Shown here piece after piece: positions 60,376 to 64,000 of a DNA stretch of 64,000 nucleotides. The stretch lies in assembly GCF_013694095.1 (NCBI RefSeq), contig NZ_JACEFB010000003.1, positions 186,001 to 250,000 of the forward strand, written 5' to 3'. The stretch comes from Thermogemmata fonticola (GTDB lineage: Bacteria; Planctomycetota; Planctomycetia; Gemmatales; Gemmataceae). Every line of letters starts with the position of its first letter. Within the stretch, counting starts at the first letter, position 1. The notes beneath the pieces were generated by a model. The model ran no database searches and was not told where the DNA came from. It saw only the letters and a program-made list of their open reading frames with translations. The position numbers and the translations under genes were made by a program.

Positions 60376-62364
60376 ATGGCGGCTAATGCTAGCCGGGGGA
60401 AGGGGTGGAGGCGGCGGGAATTCCTAGCATTGTCAACCTGGGGATTGGCAAGTATTACAGGCTGCCATAATTTGTGGGACAATCATAGTCTGACGAATAA
60501 AATACAAAGTCGATCTCAAATAGGTGATGATCCAAATTTTGATCTTGATGATTCTACAACTATTGGAAGTAAAAGCACCGTAGGAAATACGGAACCGATC
60601 CCGGTGAGCGGTGTCGGGCTAGTCTCCAATCTTCCAGGTACGGGAAGCAGTGCTCCGCCGGGAGGATGGCGCACTATGCTCGAACAAAGTCTAAAAAAAC
60701 AAGGAGTCACTAACGTTCGAGAATTTTTAGATGATCCGCAACGCCGTACATCACTCGTATTAGTTTCCGCCCTTATCCCTCCAGGGGCGCGCAAAGGAGA
60801 ATTGATCGACGTTGAGATCACTTTGCCTGAAGAAAGTAAAACCACGAGCTTAAAGGGAGGATATCTCCATCATTGTGAATTATATACATATGAAACTACC
60901 GGCAACATTCGCGCCATGCTTCGTGAAGGAAAACGTGTCGGTCCCAGTGGTGATTTGAAACTCGGAGATGTATGGGCCGTCGCTTCGGGGGAGTTGATCG
61001 CTGGACAGTTCCTGCCTCGGCGCGACGAAGTCCCTGAGGAGGTCGAAAAGGATGCGGAAGGGCGGCCCCTTTATCGCTCAGCGCGAATCTGGGGAGGTGC
61101 CCGGGTGACACGTTCCCGCCCCTATCACATCCTGCTCAACCCTGCTGATCAGAATCCGCGGATGGCCGCCATTGTAGCGGAACGCCTGAATTCAACTTTT
61201 CATAATGCTACAGATGCATCCCAAAAAGTAGCCGATGCTAAAACTCGTGAACTTATCTTAGTTCACGTTCCATATCCGTATCGCAACAATCATTATCGCT
61301 TTCTTCTTGTGGCACGCCACGTACCTATTCTTCCTACTCCTCCTCAAAGTCTTTACCGCCGCCGACTGGAGGATGAGTTGCTCGACCCTGCCACCTGCTT
61401 GACAGCAGCGGTCAAGCTGGAAGCATTAGGAATGAGCAGTGTTCGGGCATTGCGTGTGGGTCTGGAAAGTACATCGCCGTGGGTCCGCTTTGCCGCCGCT
61501 GAGGCCTTGGCCTACTTAGGACAGAGCGATGGTGCCGCCGAACTGGCCCGTCTGGCCGAGGAACACCCGGCCCTGCGAGCACCTGCCCTGAAAGCACTCG
61601 CCGCTCTGGATGACGCTGCTGCTGCCGATCGGCTCGTCGAGCTGATGGGACGAACCGATCCCGAACTCCGCTATGGCGCGTTTCTGGCTCTGCGCCTCGC
61701 CGACGATCAGCATGCGGCTGTACGAGGTATCCCGATTCACCGCTCCTACCATCTCCACTTGGTAGCGCCGGGCACACCAGGAATGGTGCATTTGACCAGC
61801 AGCCGCCGAGCCGAAATTGTTCTGTTTGGAGATGACGTGCTCTTCCGGGGGCCGTTCACACTACCGGTCGGGTCCGAGTACACTGTCAAAGTCCCGGCGT
61901 CCGGCCCCGCAACTCTCACTCGTATTGTCAAGGTCAAGGACGATTGGATGGAACGCCAGGTAACCTGCCCTCCCGAGGTGGGTTCCGTGCTCATGGCTTT
62001 GGGTCAGTTGGGGGGAGGATATGCGGAAGCTGTCGAGCTGATCCGCCGCGCCGACGCTGCCGGTGTTTTGTCATCCGCTGTGCTCGTTGATGCCATTCCT
62101 CTCGAGCTAAACCTACGACAACTGGCCTATTTCGCCCGTCATGATCCCAGCCTTCGCCGAGCGGACGCCGAGGTGTCGCGCCTGGGGGTCAGCCGCACTT
62201 CCGTCGAGAACGCTAATCTCACTCTTCCCACACCGGAAACAGACCCAACGAATCAGCCGCCGCCACCCCCACGTCCCCCTTTGAATCGAGAACCCGGACG
62301 CCTCTTCGGTCCGAAACGTCACGAACCTCCTTCGACTCCTCCCATCATCCCAAATAACAAGTAA
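60376..62364 (+). CDS. exported lipoprotein with FlgI-like and HEAT-repeat regions
   Basis: 662 residues. The N-terminus has a twin-arginine-like RRREFLALSTWGLASITGC with the lipobox Cys near 30. Residues about 75-300 resemble the P-ring protein FlgI: VSGVGLVSNLPGTGS, LVLVSALIPPGARKGELIDVEI and KTTSLKGGYLHHCEL. Residues about 350-440 are HEAT-like (RVGLESTSPWVRFAAAEALAYLGQ), the rest beta-rich, then a Pro-rich tail. FlgI itself forms the flagellar P ring; the HEAT region, lipobox and absence of flagellar neighbours make a true P-ring role unlikely, so a related ring or outer-membrane complex is an open possibility. Parts of the gene are AT-rich compared with neighbours. Confidence 0.78.
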   Translation: MAANASRGKGWRRREFLALSTWGLASITGCHNLWDNHSLTNKIQSRSQIGDDPNFDLDDSTTIGSKSTVGNTEPIPVSGVGLVSNLPGTGSSAPPGGWRTMLEQSLKKQGVTNVREFLDDPQRRTSLVLVSALIPPGARKGELIDVEITLPEESKTTSLKGGYLHHCELYTYETTGNIRAMLREGKRVGPSGDLKLGDVWAVASGELIAGQFLPRRDEVPEEVEKDAEGRPLYRSARIWGGARVTRSRPYHILLNPADQNPRMAAIVAERLNSTFHNATDASQKVADAKTRELILVHVPYPYRNNHYRFLLVARHVPILPTPPQSLYRRRLEDELLDPATCLTAAVKLEALGMSSVRALRVGLESTSPWVRFAAAEALAYLGQSDGAAELARLAEEHPALRAPALKALAALDDAAAADRLVELMGRTDPELRYGAFLALRLADDQHAAVRGIPIHRSYHLHLVAPGTPGMVHLTSSRRAEIVLFGDDVLFRGPFTLPVGSEYTVKVPASGPATLTRIVKVKDDWMERQVTCPPEVGSVLMALGQLGGGYAEAVELIRRADAAGVLSSAVLVDAIPLELNLRQLAYFARHDPSLRRADAEVSRLGVSRTSVENANLTLPTPETDPTNQPPPPPRPPLNREPGRLFGPKRHEPPSTPPIIPNNK

Positions 62365-62408
62365 TACAATTTTAGATTAATTGATGTAATATAAATCAGG
62401 AAAAAATT

Positions 62409-64000
62409 ATGCTTTTGCGGCTGGAATTGACAGGATTTAAATCTTTTGCCGATAAAACGAGTTTAGATTTTGCTCCAGGTATTACAGCAATTGTTGGACC
62501 TAATGGTTCCGGAAAGAGTAATGTTGTTGATGCCATTCGCTGGCTCATGGGAGAGCAGTCGATTCGTAGTCTTCGCGGCGGCGAAATGGTGGATGTAATC
62601 TTCCACGGTTCTCCGCGGCGGAAAAGCTTGGGAATGGCCGAAGTTAGCCTGGTTCTCGACAATCGCCGCCGATGGCTTGCCATCGAAGCGGATGAAGTTC
62701 AGTTGACACGACGCATCTATCGAGACGGTAACGGTGAATACCTGATCAACGGACAGCCGGCGCGTCTCAAAGATTTCCGAGACCTATTCATGGGCAGTGG
62801 AGCCGGTGCCAAGGGATACACCATCATTGCTCAAGGCCGCGTCGAGGAGTTGCTCCAAGCCAATCCTCAACAGCGTCGGGAACTATTTGACGAAGCCGCC
62901 GGTATCAGCCGCTTCAAGATTCGTAAGTACGAGGCACTACGGAAACTCTCCGAGGTGGAAAGCAATTTGACCCGTTCCCAGGATCGCCTCCACAGCTTGG
63001 AAACACAACTCCGTACCTGCCGCCTTCAGGCCACTAAGGCCCAAAAGTACCTCGAATATCAAACCCGCCTCCGGCAACTTCGAATTATCTGGGGAAAATA
63101 TGAGGATCAACGCTTGAAGCAGGCCATATGTCAATTAGATCATTTAATACATCAAGTAAATGTTGAAATTGAGAAAAAACAGCAAAGTATTTATACATAT
63201 AACAACACCAAGATATCGAGAGAGCAAAAATTGAATGATTACGAAAAAAGGTGTAAAGAACTATCTGCTATTTTAGCAGATTGTGAACGACGAATCTCTA
63301 CAGAACAAATCTCTATTCGGCACTTATATCTGAGTTTGACAACACTCGAAAATGAGATGCTCCAGCTCACCCACAGGCGTTCCGATATTACACATCGCCT
63401 TCGCAGGGCGGAACAGGAGCACCTAGAGGCGGAATCACAGTACCGGCACACAGAGTCCGAAATCCAAGGAGTTCATGAAGAAAAACAGCAATGGGAGGCC
63501 ACGCTCAAGGCCCTGCAATCCCGATGCCAGGAGATTGACACCGAAATAGCCCGGCAGCGGGAGCAACAATTTGATGCTGTTCGAGTCACTGCGTCTGCGC
63601 GGTCCGCCGCCAATGCTGCCTTGGCCAACGTCACACGACTTCAACAGGAACTGCAACGCCGCCACAGGGATTCTACCGTGGCAACAATCCAGCGACAAAC
63701 TTTGCAGGAAACATTAGATAAACTAATGGAAAATGACATTCAAAAACAACAATCGATTCAAGATATTCGCAATAAAATTGATGAGCTTATTTTAAAGAGA
63801 AAATACTTACAACAAGATATACAATTACACTACGATGAATTAGAAAAACTCCGCGTCCAATACAGTGATGTCCGCGGAAGGATGGAATTGCTCGATGAAT
63901 GGGAACGCTCCCGCGCTGGAGTGGAAGAAGGAGTTCGACAGCTTTTGGAAAAAAAAGCCCGCCTCGCTGCAAAAGATCCTCTTCATCCCCTTGTCACGGA
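62409..64000 (+). CDS. smc: chromosome segregation protein SMC, 3' end outside the window
   Basis: The first 530 residues are visible, ATG behind CAGGAAAAAATT. The ATPase head starts MLLRLELTGFKSFADKTSLDF; Walker A is GPNGSGKS (about 31-38); GAGAKGYTIIAQGRVEEL is the region before the first coiled coil. Residues from about 165 form a long heptad-rich coiled coil, QRRELFDEAAGISRFKIRKYE at its beginning. SMC forms the core of condensin with ScpA and ScpB and organises the chromosome. The hinge and C-terminal head are beyond the window. Base composition switches between GC-rich and AT-rich patches within the frame. Confidence 0.95.
   Translation, partial: MLLRLELTGFKSFADKTSLDFAPGITAIVGPNGSGKSNVVDAIRWLMGEQSIRSLRGGEMVDVIFHGSPRRKSLGMAEVSLVLDNRRRWLAIEADEVQLTRRIYRDGNGEYLINGQPARLKDFRDLFMGSGAGAKGYTIIAQGRVEELLQANPQQRRELFDEAAGISRFKIRKYEALRKLSEVESNLTRSQDRLHSLETQLRTCRLQATKAQKYLEYQTRLRQLRIIWGKYEDQRLKQAICQLDHLIHQVNVEIEKKQQSIYTYNNTKISREQKLNDYEKRCKELSAILADCERRISTEQISIRHLYLSLTTLENEMLQLTHRRSDITHRLRRAEQEHLEAESQYRHTESEIQGVHEEKQQWEATLKALQSRCQEIDTEIARQREQQFDAVRVTASARSAANAALANVTRLQQELQRRHRDSTVATIQRQTLQETLDKLMENDIQKQQSIQDIRNKIDELILKRKYLQQDIQLHYDELEKLRVQYSDVRGRMELLDEWERSRAGVEEGVRQLLEKKARLAAKDPLHPLVT

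Overview
The window looks like chromosomal DNA of a planctomycete, most likely a Gemmataceae-type organism; this is inference from gene families. It carries a DUF1549/DUF1553 gene next to a Tat-exported DUF1501 gene, a DUF1559 prepilin-like protein, PqaA-type (PhoPQ-activated pathogenicity-related) proteins, several TPR proteins, an exosortase with a PEP-CTERM protein, the hopanoid enzyme HpnC, and an EF-Tu with a non-classical switch I. Coding density is high, GC is high, and many genes start behind clear AGGAGG-type ribosome binding sites. I see no transposon, CRISPR array or prophage.

Layout: 1-5243 is a translationally coupled TPR-TPR-exosortase operon. 5244-9053 holds a long imperfect inverted repeat, a Gly/Pro-rich secreted protein and an M28 metallopeptidase with a PDZ domain. 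9112-12531 has a LarA-like (DUF2088) protein and then a ydaO-type cyclic-di-AMP riboswitch in front of an APC transporter fused to a universal-stress domain, a likely potassium/osmolyte control unit. 12638-17106 (minus strand) holds a secreted protein, a DUF255 thioredoxin-domain protein and a DUF1573 protein. 17405-21352 has a TIM-barrel isomerase and the two halves of the Tm-1 family (UPF0261 and PEP-hydrolase-like) as divergent genes around a small membrane protein. 21431-27609 (minus) has a beta-barrel protein, a BFD-like [2Fe-2S] protein, HpnC and two tandem PqaA-type paralogues.

27983-46674 is a mixed stretch: TPR proteins, a membrane protein, a TsaC/Sua5 tRNA-modification enzyme, a large PEP-CTERM passenger protein that is a plausible substrate of the exosortase, an NHL-repeat thioredoxin protein, a methyltransferase, a PPC-domain protein, a thioredoxin-fold protein without its cysteines, and a lipoprotein.

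46785-52779 (minus) is the translation/transcription core: tRNA-Thr(TGT), Tyr(GTA), Gly(TCC), Thr(GGT), tuf, tRNA-Trp(CCA), secE, nusG, rplK. The order is the conserved bacterial one, but three proteins are unusual: EF-Tu has about 31 extra residues next to switch I, SecE is a seven-helix protein instead of a one-to-three-helix protein, and NusG carries a roughly 205-residue low-complexity N-terminal extension with nonapeptide repeats. rplK is not followed by rplA.

53013-64000 has small secreted proteins, the DUF1559 protein, the DUF1549/1553-DUF1501 pair with a convergent HEAT protein, a FlgI-like/HEAT lipoprotein, and the 5' part of smc, which runs off the window. The last two genes show abrupt AT-rich patches inside GC-rich coding sequence.
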